Positions 20,538-33,139 of a stretch of DNA of 64,000 nt are shown here, in pieces. The stretch is from Pholiota molesta (Eukaryota; Basidiomycota; Agaricomycetes; Agaricales; Strophariaceae), in contig JACGCK010000044.1 of the NCBI GenBank assembly GCA_014925825.1, positions 244,230-308,229 of the forward strand, written 5' to 3'. A program made the position numbers and the translations under genes. The notes beneath the pieces were generated by a model. It searched no databases. It was not told the DNA's origin and saw nothing but the letters and a program-made list of their open reading frames with translations. How positions within the stretch are numbered: position 1 is the stretch's first letter; each line of letters begins with the position of its first letter.

Positions 20538-23500
20538 CTACTGTACAGTGGAGAGCAGCGACTGAATATATGCGTTGATATCGTCCGGAACAGCAAGCTC
20601 AGCATCCGAGATCGATTCTAGATATGCTATGACGTCTTCCTTTGAAGTTCCCTTCGCAAAATCTAATGTACTTCCACCCTTGAGGCGGAATTTAAGCATT
20701 TGTAGCATCTCCATCAATTCTTCATTTATACGATTGCGCCGATCAGTCATTGTCTCTTTGGCAGATGAAAATACACGCTCGCATGGGACTGAGGATCCTT
20801 GAATGGCAAGATAATCCAAAGCAGCCGCGAAAAATGTCGGATAATGTTGTCGATGTTCCTATAAAATAGTTTAAACATTACGAGTCATTGAAAAGTAGTT
20901 GAGTACGTCACCTGCCAATAAGCAAGACTACATGTATTGGTTGACGAATCAGCAAGATACTGCCTGATCTCGGCATCAAGACAATTGGCGGCTGTCCTTG
21001 TATTCCCCCTTGTCAAACCCAAAATCTCGTCGGCAGTGCGATGCGCGGTTGAATTGCGAAGTGACCGACCCCGAACAGCGCGGGAACGGCGGGGCGTGTA
21101 GTTCGCACCAAAGGCTGATTGGTTAGTCGGAACAGCCTCGACCACGGGAACAGGGATATTGGTTGCATTGGAGGTGCGAGACTGCGCGTTCTTCTCGTAG
21201 TAAGGAAGAAGCTATGATTTAGATTGATTAATTTTAATAAGAGACTCGATTTGATAAGTTGATAATAATACCGTGCGGCGTAAGAGCTTGATAGCATCGT
21301 CATGCTGACTGGAGGGAATGTACTGGAGTTTCATCAATGGATTCAACACTTAATGTGATTTAATATAATAATTCAATTTTACAGTGATTTAGAAACTCAC
21401 CCATGGCAATAGTATAGGCGGGAACGAGATCAACCCGATCCTGATATGAAGCGAGCTTGTCGATTCCATCTTGGATAATCTCCGAGATCGGGGACCCCCA
21501 GTTGTCTTGTAGCTCTTTCCAAATCGTAATCATGGCGTCAAACAAAGGTAGCGCATTGCACAGCGTCGGAGTCTTTTCAGCAGATAGCTTTTGTTGAAAA
21601 GCATCAGGGACCTATGACAATTAAGATTAAGAATATGTATAGATCAAGTTGAATAAAGCGTACTAGAAGAATCTCGCGGACAGTAGCCAGAGCATCCCAT
21701 TGTGCATCTGAGAGATGATATTGTTTTAAGTCTGCAAATTTGGCTGATAAAGAGACAACATCAAGGGGCTAGATAAATACAGAACTCAATTATAAATCTG
21801 CATGAGAACTTCGACATGGATCACAGACCTTTTCCAGAATAAGCGCACGCTCTATCATATATAGAGTTGAGGACCATCGAATGTCTACGTCTCGGAGGAG
21901 CTGAAGATCAAGATTGTAGGTCTTGGACACGTCCGAAAAATGTTGGCGGCGCAACGACGAGACACGTATCTATTATAAGTTGACGTATATTAGTTGGCAG
22001 AAGTAGATTTGATTCAAATATATAACGTACCATGCGTATCAATAAACGAAGGGTAGCAATGGGATCTTTCTGTTGAGAGCTTGACCGAGATCGTCCCGAA
22101 GCAGCTGAATCATCAACCATATAGTCTACCTTTGCAAGCGCGGAAAGAACGGCCTTGCATGCAAGGTTGACGATGTGCGGGAAGCATCTTTTTTCGAGTC
22201 AGCAGTGATACGAAGCTTGGCTGATAATCAAGACAAACCTAATGCGATTTTCGTAACTATCAAATGCTATACCACGCGCATTCAACTCCCGCTCAAGCGC
22301 CTCCATGAATGTATCGTTGTTTGATGCGTTGTCGAGTGTCACCCATCCAATCTGCATTGTATATAAGAATAGACATATAAAAATAGAGCAAGCGCTTACT
22401 TTTGCGGTGATACCTAAACGGTCCAAGACATAGAGAAAGGCTTGGGCAAGATGTTCACCTGTATGCCGACCAGGAACGCGATGGAATCCAATAAGCTCAG
22501 CGCGTAGTTTGAGCTCATACTGAGGGCCGTCTGCAGTGTGTATAGTCTTCAACTCAATCCAGTGCGCGGTGACTGCCATAAATGGATTAAGATTGGGGTC
22601 GGACCATAGGTCAGTCGTAAGCGAAATCTTTCCTGGAGCATTCTAAAATGTAGGAAAAATATATCAGTGATCATAAATCGTTCAGATAATTTTTACTTGA
22701 CATACTTTGAGGTCAGCCTGGAGCACATCGAGATGCTCGTCCCACAAGGTCGCGATGTGGTTCCGAATTGCAGTCCGATGGGGAATATCAGAGTCCTTGA
22801 GATCTTCGCGTAGCATCATGAAGATTCTGCGAAGGTGGGGACTTTCGATGACGTTCAGTGACTACAATAAATTGTACCAGGGATTAGAACGAAAATAAAT
22901 TGCGAATAGTAAAGCATTTACCTGATCATCGGCGATGATAAACTGGGTTACAGCATCGACAAAGGTCTCATATGAATACTTGCGAAGGTCGGGTGGCCTT
23001 GTATATGAAGTGGACGAGGGATCTGCGGCGCCATCCTTGGATGCTCGATATTCAGCAACAGGGCCCTTGGCTGTTTCCGCTGTGATAGCGATTTTGAACT
23101 TGTCGCAACTGTCGACCCACATGTCGATATGATTAGAGAAGAGGTGGGTTCGAAGCGTTGTGGTGCTCGTGTCGGTGCCAAAGGGAAATACTTCATGATT
23201 AGCGTCGAGAGATTTCTGGTGTCTGTTTGAATATTAGCAATCGGTGAATATTATAAAGGCTCCACACTTACTGGCAAAACAGGCAAAATCGACCGTCGCT
23301 AGTGTCCTTGAAAAATGTCCATACATCAGCAGCACCCTTCTTCTTCTTCGGTTGTGCTCGTGCATTGGCAGTAGACGCAGGTCTCGACTGGCTGGCTGAT
23401 CTGCGGCTAGGCGTTTTAGAGACGCGGGCTATCGGCGGCGTACCGTGGGCTCCAGAAATAGAGCTACTGGCAGTACTTTCAATGGGGCTTGGCTCAGGGA

Positions 23501-26500
23501 ATGATTCGTTGCCTGGAGAATCAGCGCGTTGTATGTCCGTCCTTAAAAAAGGGTTGGATGGGCTGTCAGGAATAGTGTTGTGCACGGCTCGGCCTGGAAG
23601 CCGTAAGCCGTCAGAAGCCGCCCGGCTTAGGCCGAGCCAAGCCCGGCCCGTGGCAGAGCTTTCGTTGGCCTGCGGCTCGGGCTTGAATTTCTGAAGCCCT
23701 TAGGCCTTGGCTCAGGCCGCGGCTTTCGGTGGCTGAATATGGGACAAATAACTACCAAATAAATAGACAAATATATAGTTTATGATCCACAATTTTTTTT
23801 ACTGGCACAGTGCACACAGCGGCAGGTAGTTTCGACCAGAATGACGGACTCAGGTGGCAGTACTGTCACTCCGCGGACATCTGGAACGCTCGCGTCAAGC
23901 CGCCCGGCAAGAACCAGCATTCCCTCGTCAAGGTTGACAGATGGGAACAATCAAGAGCTTCCGATTACGTCGACGCATCGCCAGGCTATCGCCGCTCAAG
24001 CCGCAAAGAGGTCTGAAAGCTCGCACACAGCTGTCACCTCTACTCCCACCTCCACCTCCACCCCTCTCATCTCAGAATCCCCCTCTGCGAGTCCCTACCT
24101 GCATGCCGCCAATGGTCCTTCAGCGTCCAACGCTCATCCGCCGTCGAATTCAGCAGCCGCGCCGCCAACCCAAATCGCATCAGCGTTAAGCGAGGCACCC
24201 CAGGCCAATGCGACAACGAAACGCGCGACTGTCGAGGACGCAGTCGATGACGAGGTGACCGTCGGGCAGCCTCAACCTAAGCGCCCTAGGACGGTTCGAG
24301 GGACGGGTAACCCGGGGACAGGTACGTTTAAACATCCCGACTTGATCTTTTACTTGATTAAAAATTTTTAAATCTATCTATTAGGCCTTACTGATGCCAG
24401 TGTCGATGGCAATGGCATGCACGGCGATGTGCATGTCACGGAGATTTTCGACGACGACGATTCAGGCCCGAAATCGCTGAACAAATCAACCCCCACCGCT
24501 GACATCGACCACTTTTTCGAGAAGGCTGTTCGCGTTGCAGGCGAAAAAAAAGGACGCCGACTCTGCTTGACGTGCAAGTAAGTTGGTCTTGATTCTAATT
24601 TGTCCGTTCAACGTTCTAATGGAACTTACACTAGGAAGGGTAATGGCTGTCCGAAGCAAGATTCCGTCCTTGTGGATGATGTTACTACGCTTCGTCGCCA
24701 TATGCAAGCGAGACATAAGGTATGATTTCTACGCATCATTTTGCAACCATCTAATGTATCTATAATCTATCAGGGTGTCTACCAGACGTGGTGCAAGGCG
24801 CGCAAGTTTGAGTCGATGCTCCCTGACGACACGAAAGCACGTCGGGCTGCCGCTCTTGACGCGCTCCTCCAAACCCAAGTGGATGGACACTTCAAGGTCG
24901 CAACACCTGAAGACAAACCGGAGCCGTATAGCGACGAGCTATTCAAAGAGGCCGCTATTCAGTGGTTGATTGAAACCGACCAAGTACGTATCCTTTTCTT
25001 CTCTCTGAGTTTTATCTTCTAATATATTCGCAGCCAATCCGTGCATTGGAACATGAATCATTCAAAAATATGATCGCTATCGCTGCACGCGCAACAAAGG
25101 CGGTCAAGATACCTAGTCGAACGGCTGCCCGCGATCACATCATCCGTCAGTTCAAGGAGCAGATGAAGGCATTGTCGGAGCGTTTAAATGTGAGTTACAT
25201 CAAATTTTATTATCTGTAATACTAATCTTACTTGTGATTCTCTAGAGCGGCGCTGTTACTGGCGAAGTTAGCCTCACCTGCGATGCATGGACTGCATCGA
25301 ATGGTGATAGCTATTTCGCGGTTACCGGCCATTGGATCGAAGAGCGATCACCCGGCAAGTGGACGCAACAACATGCCCTTCTGGGCTTCACCCAGATGAA
25401 TACCGCGCACAATGGTGTTCGCCTAGGACAAGCCCTATTCAAGATCTGTAGCCGTCTGAGGATTCTCCATAAGGTGTGTATTGTTCATTTATTTAGATAT
25501 TACCTTTCCGACTAATAATCTTTCCAGATCGGACATATCACTTGCGACAATGCTTCGAACAATGATACGATGCTTATCGAGTTCGCGCGTTGTTGCCGAA
25601 TCCACAACAATCAAATCTATGATATAAAAAAGCGACATATTCGGCACGTATTTTACCTTTTCTTCGTTGGATTACTTGTAACTCATCTCAACCGTTTTTG
25701 TAGCTGTTTGGCTCATATCATCAACCTCGCAACGCAAGCCCTTATATCCGTGCGAAGCGCAGCCAAGTACTTCAACCCCCATGATGATGTCGAACACTTG
25801 CCTGACGAAAACATGATGGATGATGAAAGAGACGAAGTGGGATTAGTACGGACTATATGCGTGAAGGTATGTTCATCAACTGAGGGTTCGCAGAGTGCTC
25901 ACCATCAATGTTTATAGGCCCGTTCATCATCGCAGCGAAAGGATTTATTCGCGGCCATCCAAGTCCAACTGGACGAGAAGAAACTTCAGCTCCTCATTGA
26001 TATGAAGGTTCGCTGGAGCTCGACGTACATTATGTTGTATCGGGCCGAGTCTCGTATGAAGGTACTGTACTTAATATTTTTCTGAATGTTTCGAGGACTG
26101 CTGATGTATAAACATCTTATTAGGCTATCAACCAGTTTATCTACGAGTTAGGTTTAAAAGAAAAAAATCTGGAAAGAAGACGAAAGATTGATGCGCTCGC
26201 ACTAACGGATGAGGAATGGAAACGGGTGGAGTTATTTTGCAACCTTCTCGGGGTATGTATGCTGCTATTCAGTCTCAATATTTATTTTCTCACCTTTGTT
26301 TAGTACGCGGACGAAGCCCAGCAAGCATTTTCGGCAGATCAGGCACCAACACTCTATAACGCCCTTCCCGCCATCGAATCATTGTATAGCTCATGGGAGA
26401 AGGCCTCGAACAAACCAAAGTACGCTGCCTTTGTGCCGGCGCTGCACGCGGGCATGGAGAAGCTGGACGACTATTATCAGAAGACAGCCGCGTCAGATGC

Positions 26501-27936
26501 GCATATTATGGCTATGCGTAAGTTATTTATTTTCATTGTGTACCTTTACTAATTATCTTCGTTAATCTAGTTCTTCATCCCACAAAGAAGCTGACATACT
26601 TCAAAAAGAACTGGGACTCATATCTCGTCGACGAAGTCAAAAAGCTAGCTCAAGACAAAGTAAGTTGTTACGTTTTTAATATTTATGATTATGCAAATAA
26701 ATCTACAGGTTTCCGAGCGATACAAGCGTCTTCATGCGACAAATAATGACCCAAGCGCATCGTTAGGTCAAGCAAAGAAGAACAACAAGCGCCCAGGTCG
26801 ACGGATCGCCGAGACGGACTCCGAGTCGGATGAAGATGAAGTCGATCCATCGCTCGATCCTTCGAAACCTTGGCTAGCGGAATTCAATCGCTACATCACT
26901 ACGGTGGAATCGGTACCAGAAGAAATGGGAATAGTTCACTGGTGGGGTGTACGTGTGTTTTATTTCTTCTATCGTCTTCAAACATTAACATTAATCTTAG
27001 TTAAATGCGCACCGATATCCCGTATGGGCTTCTCTAGCTCGAGACTATTTGGCTGTGATGGCCTCATCTGTCTCGAGTGAACGTGCCTTTTCATCAGCAG
27101 GCATTACAATCAGCAAACGTCGTAACCGACTGAAGGGGGACATTGTCGAAGCGTTACAATGTCTTAAGTGTATGTTTCATACTAAGCTGATTTTTCGTGA
27201 GGTCGTTGTTTCTTCGAAATTGGAGAAGGAATTAGAAAAGATAGACTACTTTGAGCATGAGAAGAGTACTACAGATGTTTGCAAAGAGGCGGAGGAGTTT
27301 ACATGGGACAAATTAGTTGTAGATGGCGATGTCTATGAGGAGGGGAATGGGGATGACGATGATGATGATGTAATAGTCATTAGTTAGTCAAATTTCCTTT
27401 TTTGTACCACCAGGCCGCGGCTCAAGCCCAAGCCGAGCCCGAGCCGGCCCGAGCTTTTATGTAGGGCTCGGGCTTGAATATTGGGAGGCCCTAGGCCCCA
27501 AAGCCGAGCCAAAGCCGCGGCTTTCAGGCCGAGCCGAGCCCTAGCAACACTAGTCAGGAATTGCAGGACCGGCGCCTGCTACATACAGAGAAGGTTAGAG
27601 AAAATAGGCGGACAACTGAGAAACCAATACCAATGTGTGCTTCTTGTGGTGCGGGCTCCTCAGACAATGTAGGCAACCTCGAATGATTTATCGCTTGAAC
27701 AGGAGGCGCGGCTTCTGGTATAACTGCGAAGCGCCAAAAGTTATTACCAATAAGTAAACTGAAAATATGGCGCACTCACTGTTCGCTTGGAAGCTGATTT
27801 CAGCGGAACCGTTGGCGTGCACTCTGGTAGTCTTCGACGCTCCTCGTCCGCGGGCGCGGCCACGGCGACCACCACAGCCTCGATTTACTTGGCCGCTGGC
27901 GTTATCGTTGTCCTCGCGCTCGCTTTGTCGGGGCAT
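20538..27936 (-). CDS. hAT1 transposase, interrupted by hAT2
   Basis: The start at 27936 (MPRQSERED) and two short exons lead into PAIPDSPSNPFL, which is exactly where hAT2 sits (target GTCAGGAA at 23565-23572 and 27553-27560). Beyond it come a BED-type zinc finger (WTFFKD... CLFCQ, then TTTLRTHL...H across an intron near 23.25 kb), the RNase-H-like catalytic core with SLTTDLWSDPNLNPFMAVTAHW and TLDNASNNDTF, a CFPHIVNLACKAV block, and the C-terminal dimerisation region LAIQGSSVPCERVFSSAKE with RRNRI near 20.75 kb, ending at TAG 20538. Many 50-70 bp introns separate the exons. Apart from hAT2 I see no internal stop, so hAT1 was probably an active element when hAT2 landed. The gene cannot now be expressed normally unless hAT2 is excised. 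Confidence 0.85.
23565..23572. repeat. hAT2 target-site duplication, left copy
   Basis: GTCAGGAA here and at 27553-27560, immediately outside the hAT2 ends. Confidence 0.9.
23573..27552. mobile_element. hAT2, complete hAT transposon nested in hAT1
   Basis: The element of 3,980 bp begins TAGTGTTGTGCACGGCTCGG and its right end, reverse-complemented, begins TAGTGTTGCTAGGGCTCGG, so the TIRs are imperfect. The target duplication GTCAGGAA flanks both ends. Both subterminal regions (23.58-23.73 and 27.41-27.55 kb) are packed with GGCTCGG / CCGAGCC words. Its transposase runs on the plus strand, opposite to that of hAT1. Sharing the first eight TIR bases with hAT1 places both in the same broad hAT group, but their internal sequences differ. 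Confidence 0.93.
23841..27387 (+). CDS. hAT2 transposase
   Basis: A long gene with about a dozen small introns, starting MTDSGGSTVTPRT at 23841 with a disordered Ser/Thr/Pro-rich N-terminus of about 160 residues. Next are an acidic stretch and a BED zinc finger (LCLTCKKG...LRRHMQARH, 24.57-24.72 kb). The catalytic core has VSLTCDAWTASNGDSYFAVTGHW near 25.3 kb and ITCDNASNNDTM near 25.55 kb, followed by CLAHIINLATQAL and MKVRWSSTYIM. The C-terminal hAT dimerisation region reads YLAVMASSVSSERAFSSAG then KRRNRLKG at 27.04-27.14 kb, and the protein ends in an acidic tail before TAG 27385-27387. These are the hallmark parts of an autonomous hAT transposase, which cuts and pastes the element and makes 8-bp duplications. 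The exons read are intact, with GT-AG junctions; I checked the domains rather than every junction. Confidence 0.88.
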
Positions 27937-29225
27937 TTTGTGGAGATGCGGCATAAAAACAGAGGGTTTTAAACGATTCCCTCTGCAAATTTGCATGAAG
28001 CCGTAGTGCGTGCATAGTGCATGGATTTGTCGTGCATTTCTTGTGTTCTAGTCGTTTTTCCGCACGCAATTAAAATCGGTAGGCTTCATAAATACTATGT
28101 ACAGAATAACCGAAGAGAATTGGCTTCAGCATCTTTACCAGCAGGCAATCTTAGACGTATTTGGTGGGGACAATGCCTACCAAAGCTTAAATCTTATATG
28201 TGACATGATAGTATTTAAAAAAAAATACTGAAACTTGTTTTAAACGGTTTATTACTAGATATACACCTAGGCCCTAGGGTACTATCGACAGAGATATGCG
28301 GTTGGCGGAGCAGGGTAGCTTAAACTCTAATGGATAGCATACCTTTGCTGTCCACCAAGTTCCAACAGCGCCTGAGCGCCAACACATCCAATAAAAATCC
28401 ACCCTATCCAACCTGACACACATCTGATGCGTGTATTTACTTCTTCCACATGTGTCAAAGGCCTGGCAGTGTGGCGATGTGAAGCAGGAGCACGGAGACG
28501 CGCAGTAGGAGCGAGGCGAGCCATTATTTGCGAGGCCCTCGGTCATTAACCCAATATGGGTTGAAACCGTTGGCTTAACCGGTCCGGACCGTATGTAAGC
28601 CAATCAATTTTCCGGATCAGGCCGCGGCAAGCCAAGACCAACGGTTCGGCTAATACGGTCTTATTTTCGGTCTAGCTCGCGGCTTGCGCCGGACCACGCC
28701 GGACCGCGGCAACACTACATTTGCCTGTCGTCGCCTTCTAAATAGCCTATCAGCTACATCTCGCACCTGGCCTTCAAACGCCACTCCTTCGAATTCCTCC
28801 CGTTCGTTATACAGCCAATCCGCGTCGTCGTCCGCTCAGAGCTCAATGGACGGTCAACCACAGCCTAAAGGGAGATACGGGCAGTCTGCGAACGTCGACG
28901 TTTTGCCCCAACAAAAATCGCCCAAGGGGAAGAACCCCAAAAAGCCAATATGGAACCGCATTTTTCTGAGAAGTAGGCAAAGCGTATCGTCTCGAGTATT
29001 TCATTTTGATTTTTGCTTTCGCCGGCGAATATGTATGATGAATTTTGAGTTTGTATAATTTGTACACCAAGTATATACGGATTTCTGCGGACATGGATAC
29101 GGTTTCTCAATAGGGCTATCGAAGCTGTATTTTACATATTTGGTTAGTCAAGATTTCCAGACCCGTCATCGTAATATATACAAGGAGAGGCTGAGCAAGA
29201 CAACGAAAACACAATGATCTGCGAT

Positions 29226-30770
29226 TTCAATGTCACACTTCGAACACAGTGATATCGTCGACGAACAACCACGCTGGTACCGCTCCACCATGCAAGCTAA
29301 GCACGTCTTGGCCTTGTGCCGTCACGCTGAACTGGAAGCACTGGAAGTTGCTGAACCCCAGATGGATCGTCGCGAGCGTGACCCCGTTCCACTGCACATC
29401 AACGAACGCGGCGGCCTCCTCATCAGGCGGGCTGAACGAACTCGAGTGGAAGAATCCGATGCTGTACTGCCTTCCTAAAAAGGTGTTCAATGGCAGCGCT
29501 GGCGTCAGTGTGCCCGCGAGCGCGTCGGAGGCGGTTGCGGAGCCTAAGAGGGCGACGGCGTTTCCGGAGTGCGCGAAGGGCTGGAAGAAGAAGAGGGTGG
29601 CGTCGAGAGTGCTCCCTGGAGGACTTGTGCTGATCCAGGTGCCATCGGACTCCGCGAAGCAGAAGTCGGCACAGGCGTCGAAGCCCTCGAAGCCCCCGTC
29701 GATGACTTGGTTGATTCGCTGGTACCCGCGCGAGAGCGGTTGCCTTGGCCGCCGCTGTTGGCGGTGCTGCATTAATGGGAATGAATACTAAAATCGATGG
29801 TCGATGCTTAGGATTAAAGCAAGAGGTCCGTAGTTACCTAACATAGCGCAGGTATATGTAGTAGGAAATCCGTGGACGAGAGCACGCCAGAGATTGAAAA
29901 ATTGACATTCGCCTCCTTGGGCGTCGGCCCAGCGAGTATTACATTGTTGCGCCCAGGCATCAACATCGTAGCAATGAAGGAAGGCAAAACCCATATACTG
30001 TGAAATAGCAAATAAGTTTTAGTTTTAACAATGAGAATACACACGATGAACTTACACCTTGAGCATTCGTCGCAGCATTGATGGAATGAGGTCATAGCCT
30101 TCGAGAGTGGCCGGATCCACCAGCGACGTCAGAGAGAAACCACTGCTGTCCTAATCAACGTCTTCCCAGCAGGAAGAGGAGCTAGTTGCTGGCCGCCAAA
30201 AGTTCGTCTTCTCTGCAGCGGTATGTACGTCTGCGTAAGCCGCGCAAATGAGATTCGAAGGGCCGGCATCGAGATGAGGATTGCTGTGCTCGTAGAAAAG
30301 ATTAACGAAGCCTGGATGGAATAGATTAGACTGGAGCCATCATAATACTTACTTGTAAGGTGACGAAAAACGCGTACCACAGTTGTCAATAGTGTCACAG
30401 AATGCTTCGCAGCGAGCAATGTTATATGTTGCATTGTTGACGGTAGTGAAGGTCAGGAATGCCGTCCCATGGATGGAGGCATCTCGATCATTAGGGCCAG
30501 TGCCAGAACCAGAAAACGCAAGCTAATACGCTCGAGGGCTACGACGCGAAGGAGCGTGTCGGGAGAAAGATCGACGTGTTGGAATATCGGTACTGTTTGT
30601 TGAACCCGGGGTCGTGATTTGACCGTCGACCGCGGGGACGGCCGTGTCTGAAACAAGTTGGTCAGGAGCCCCTGTCGGGCCACTTTTTTGGTCAATAGTT
30701 TGTACAGTTGAGATTATGGTGTCGTGTCCGTGATAGTATCACTAAGATCGATGTCCGTGGTGGGATTGAA
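29226..30770 (-). pseudogene. sec family copy 2, broken
   Basis: Nearly identical to the copy at 12.4-13.8 kb, but with a complete C-terminal domain. The 179-codon frame 29772-29233 contains DGGFEGFDACADFCFAESD, the repeated FFQPF and FFHSSSFSPP blocks, and ends LFVDDITVFEV. Upstream exons with QQCNTRWADAQGGECQFF and TTYTCAM lie at 29.97-29.84 kb. Three defects are visible. There is a TAG in place of GAG (13.57 kb copy) at about 30.53 kb; the ATG present at the corresponding place of copy 1 is missing; and the one-base deletion after KTLI is shared with copy 1. The gene is convergent with NLR-3, and the same convergent arrangement is seen at 49.6-53.8 kb. Confidence 0.65.
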
Positions 30771-30959
30771 CGGAAGACCCTTCGATGCCGGGGGGACCAG
30801 TTACACCGCGCCGTGGTCTATGTGCATGGAGTTGGAGGGACTGCCGCGAAGGTCGTGCAAAGAGCTAGCGAACATAATCCTGACGATGGGAGGTTGCATA
30901 ACAAGGGATCCGTGAGGAGGAGCTCTTGCGCATGCGTGTGGAGGCGGGGGCCTCGATGT

Positions 30960-32260
30960 CGTGTCCCATAGCTGTGACATAGCTACCCACTAAATGTAAA
31001 GTAGGTGCCATACGCATGAGCGGACCGTATCGTGTCCAAGTCTGTATGCCCAACCATGGAGCTGGAAGGAGTCGTGGACGCAGGGGCCATGGAAGGAGGC
31101 TGGAAGGAGGTCGGAAGGAGGACAAGGACGATGATCAGAGCCTGCGAACAAAAAAGCCCGTGCGCGGATATAAATAGAACCACTTCTATCACTCCTCCAC
31201 TCACTGGGCCTGCTTGGGCAGACGCACCGCACCACGACGCGCAACGACATGGACGCGCATCACGCACAGAGGACTCGGGGTGAAGATGGGATTCGTAAGG
31301 GTGGTGACGGCGTAGATGAGGTGCGTCGTTGCTCAGCCTGTTTTCATGTTGCTGCTTCCAGGGATCTGACATGACCTGAAGGGACTCTTGCGTTGTTGAT
31401 TCATGTCCATGCCCTCCAACGACACACTCCCAATCCCCCTATTTCAGCTACCGCGCTCCAGCCTCGTTTCCTTCCTTGCCAGTTACGGTCCTGCCCACGC
31501 TGGTTCCGCATGCTCATCGTCCCTCCGTACCATGTCTGGTCCATCCCTGCTCACCAGACGAAAACCCCCGCGCCAGAGCTTGCCGCAGATGGCCGATGTC
31601 GATGATTCGCTGACCATTCGATTATCAGCGAGGCCTCGACTCCCAGTATCCCGCGTCCGTCCGTCCCTCTCTAGAACCTCCGCTCCTCCTTCTGCGTTAG
31701 CAGTACTCAAGTTCGATTCCGCGTTGGACTGGCGCGTACAGATGGCCACCGGGTTGACGACGGTGCATCCCACGTCTTCAGCTGACTTCAAGTCGGCCGC
31801 TCTAACTCTCCACTAACTTCTGCCCGTCGTCCAGATTATCATTACATTGAGCAGCGCCGCACATATATGCGCCCGACGTACATCAGCCGCTCTGTATGGC
31901 TTCGACGACGCTCAGTTGTGATGCATATACGAAGCCAACACGAAGAAATGCTAAGGGCATGGGCGTGCGGTGGGCGGATGTGTGCTGGACTGGGAAGAGG
32001 CGCGGGTTGCAGAGAGAACGCGGTATGCCCAAGGTTCACTTCCTGTTACCGTCCTCGTTGATTCTCTCATCGTCTCTGCATCCCTTGCTGCAGCTCAAAG
32101 GCCTTCTCTTCTCCAAAGCTTCTCTTCTCCCAAGCGACACTTATCCAAGCCACCATCGACTCCGTCACCTATCCTATGTATCAAATCGGCGTTCCCTGTC
32201 GCTGCGCTATCCAACTCAGAATGTCATATTCTGCAACCTCACTTAAACACTCTGCCGCAT
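30960..32260 (+). repeat. U module, copy 3
   Basis: Contains the full set of U landmarks: CCAACCATGGAGCTGGAAGG near 31050, the TATA box, the GACGCACCGCACCACGACGCG leader, 'CATGTCTGG...CACCAGACG' near 31530, and a frame with LSRTSAPPSALAVLKFDSALD and PTSSADFKSAALTL ending at 31816. The donor-like GGTAACC that ends this exon in copy 4 reads CACTAAC here, so the exon would run to a stop. Function unknown. Confidence 0.6.
31169..31176 (+). promoter_or_regulatory. TATA box of U module copy 3
   Basis: TATAAATA followed by GAACCACTTCTATCACTCC, matching copy 2 almost exactly. Confidence 0.45.
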
Positions 32261-33139
32261 CATACACCCTCACTCAAACTTTTCTGGGGCGCAACCCTGA
32301 ACTACTCCTTGGACAAAGACCGCTTCATCGCGGTTTTTCCAACGAATGAAGTACCATTTAGCGAGATCGAGAACCTCAGGATATCTTATCTGGGGATCTG
32401 GTACCCCTGACGGTCATCTAGCAGAAGATGAGGATGTTTCCTTTTCTTTGGGATGTTGCTGTCGACGCATTCAGAGCATTCACATTTTATTGTTCTTGGA
32501 TGGGGTGCTGCCTGTTCTGCTCTGCCTGTCAACTTGTATCTATCCTTCACTTAGCCGCAACGTTGTCGCGCTACAACTTTATTTTCTGTTTTTCTCAATC
32601 TAATCATCTACTCATTCAGCTGGACCATTTCTATCGACGTTGGTGTTTGATGGACCTTTTTCCATTGTATTTAGGTCCTCTGAAGATGACGCCATCGTTC
32701 TCTTTGATTTACGCTCGTCAAACTTCATGTCAGACGCGGACGGCCGCGCCAACTGTGCATTCGCCGAACTGGGAAGACGCCGGATGGGCTTACACTGCGA
32801 ATGTACTGCACGCAGCTCGCTCTGCGTGCCGACATGGATCTCGGAGCGTGTCGGCGAGCGACGATGTGTTTCTGATGTAGCTGCTTTGGATCGGCGTAGA
32901 TATTCAGTGGGAGTTTATCTACTTCCCATCATGATTGCGCACATTCATGATTTATCCTCAGTGGTCAGTCATCGTCCTCACTTCTAGTGAATCTTCTTCG
33001 TTTGACGTAGCTGGGTATCATGAGCACCGCTTTATGTCTTTGAATCTCAACTGGTGTTCGCCGCGCCCCATTGATTTAAGGACATCAGTGTCAGAGGCAC
33101 TTATGTTTGACGTGGCAATGATAACAAAATATTTCACAA
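32261..33139. other. Intergenic, no gene recognised
   Basis: Open frames at 32.43-32.99 kb overlap in several phases and show no domain. A 50-bp stretch near 32.29 kb (GCGCAACCCTGAA...TCCTTGGACAAA) recurs at 33.78 kb. Confidence 0.35.

Larger units (their letters stand above)
20357..28717. mobile_element. hAT1, complete hAT transposon inserted in NLR-3 and carrying hAT2
   Basis: The 16-bp TIR TAGTGTTGCCGCGGTC at the left end is matched perfectly by its reverse complement at 28702-28717, with the target duplication CATTTGCC outside. Without hAT2 (23573-27552) and one copy of its 8-bp target, hAT1 is about 4.37 kb, a normal autonomous hAT length. Subterminal GC-rich words built on CCGGTC, GGCTTGGC and GCCGG occur at both ends. 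Its transposase is on the minus strand. The insertion lies in the last coding exon of NLR-3, between the C-x-I-C motif and the Ser-rich tail. Confidence 0.93.
18638..29058 (+). pseudogene. NLR-3, NACHT-deleted NLR-like gene split by nested transposons
   Basis: This is a paralogue of NLR-6 in opposite orientation. Exon 1 starts at 18638 (MFNRAKNIVIEGAS) and has a one-base deletion leading to TAA. From about 18800 the frame GAFHDAAERGDPPKCYPQTR is open, but at about 18909 it jumps from AIRAEI straight to TLVFLQTGYSD. Relative to NLR-6, residues 73-372 (Walker A, Walker B and the rest of NACHT) are gone, in frame. The helical region continues at 18.9-19.4 kb, a later exon from 19467 and one near 19.92-20.19 kb. 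The tail exon reads CQICANYKPAFP and is cut at 20349-20356 by hAT1. It resumes at 28718 with CRRLLNSLSATS, a Ser-rich stretch and QPKGRYGQ, ending at 29058. The tail acceptor is also altered (CAGAT here, CAGAG in NLR-6). Evidently a pseudogene now. Confidence 0.85.
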
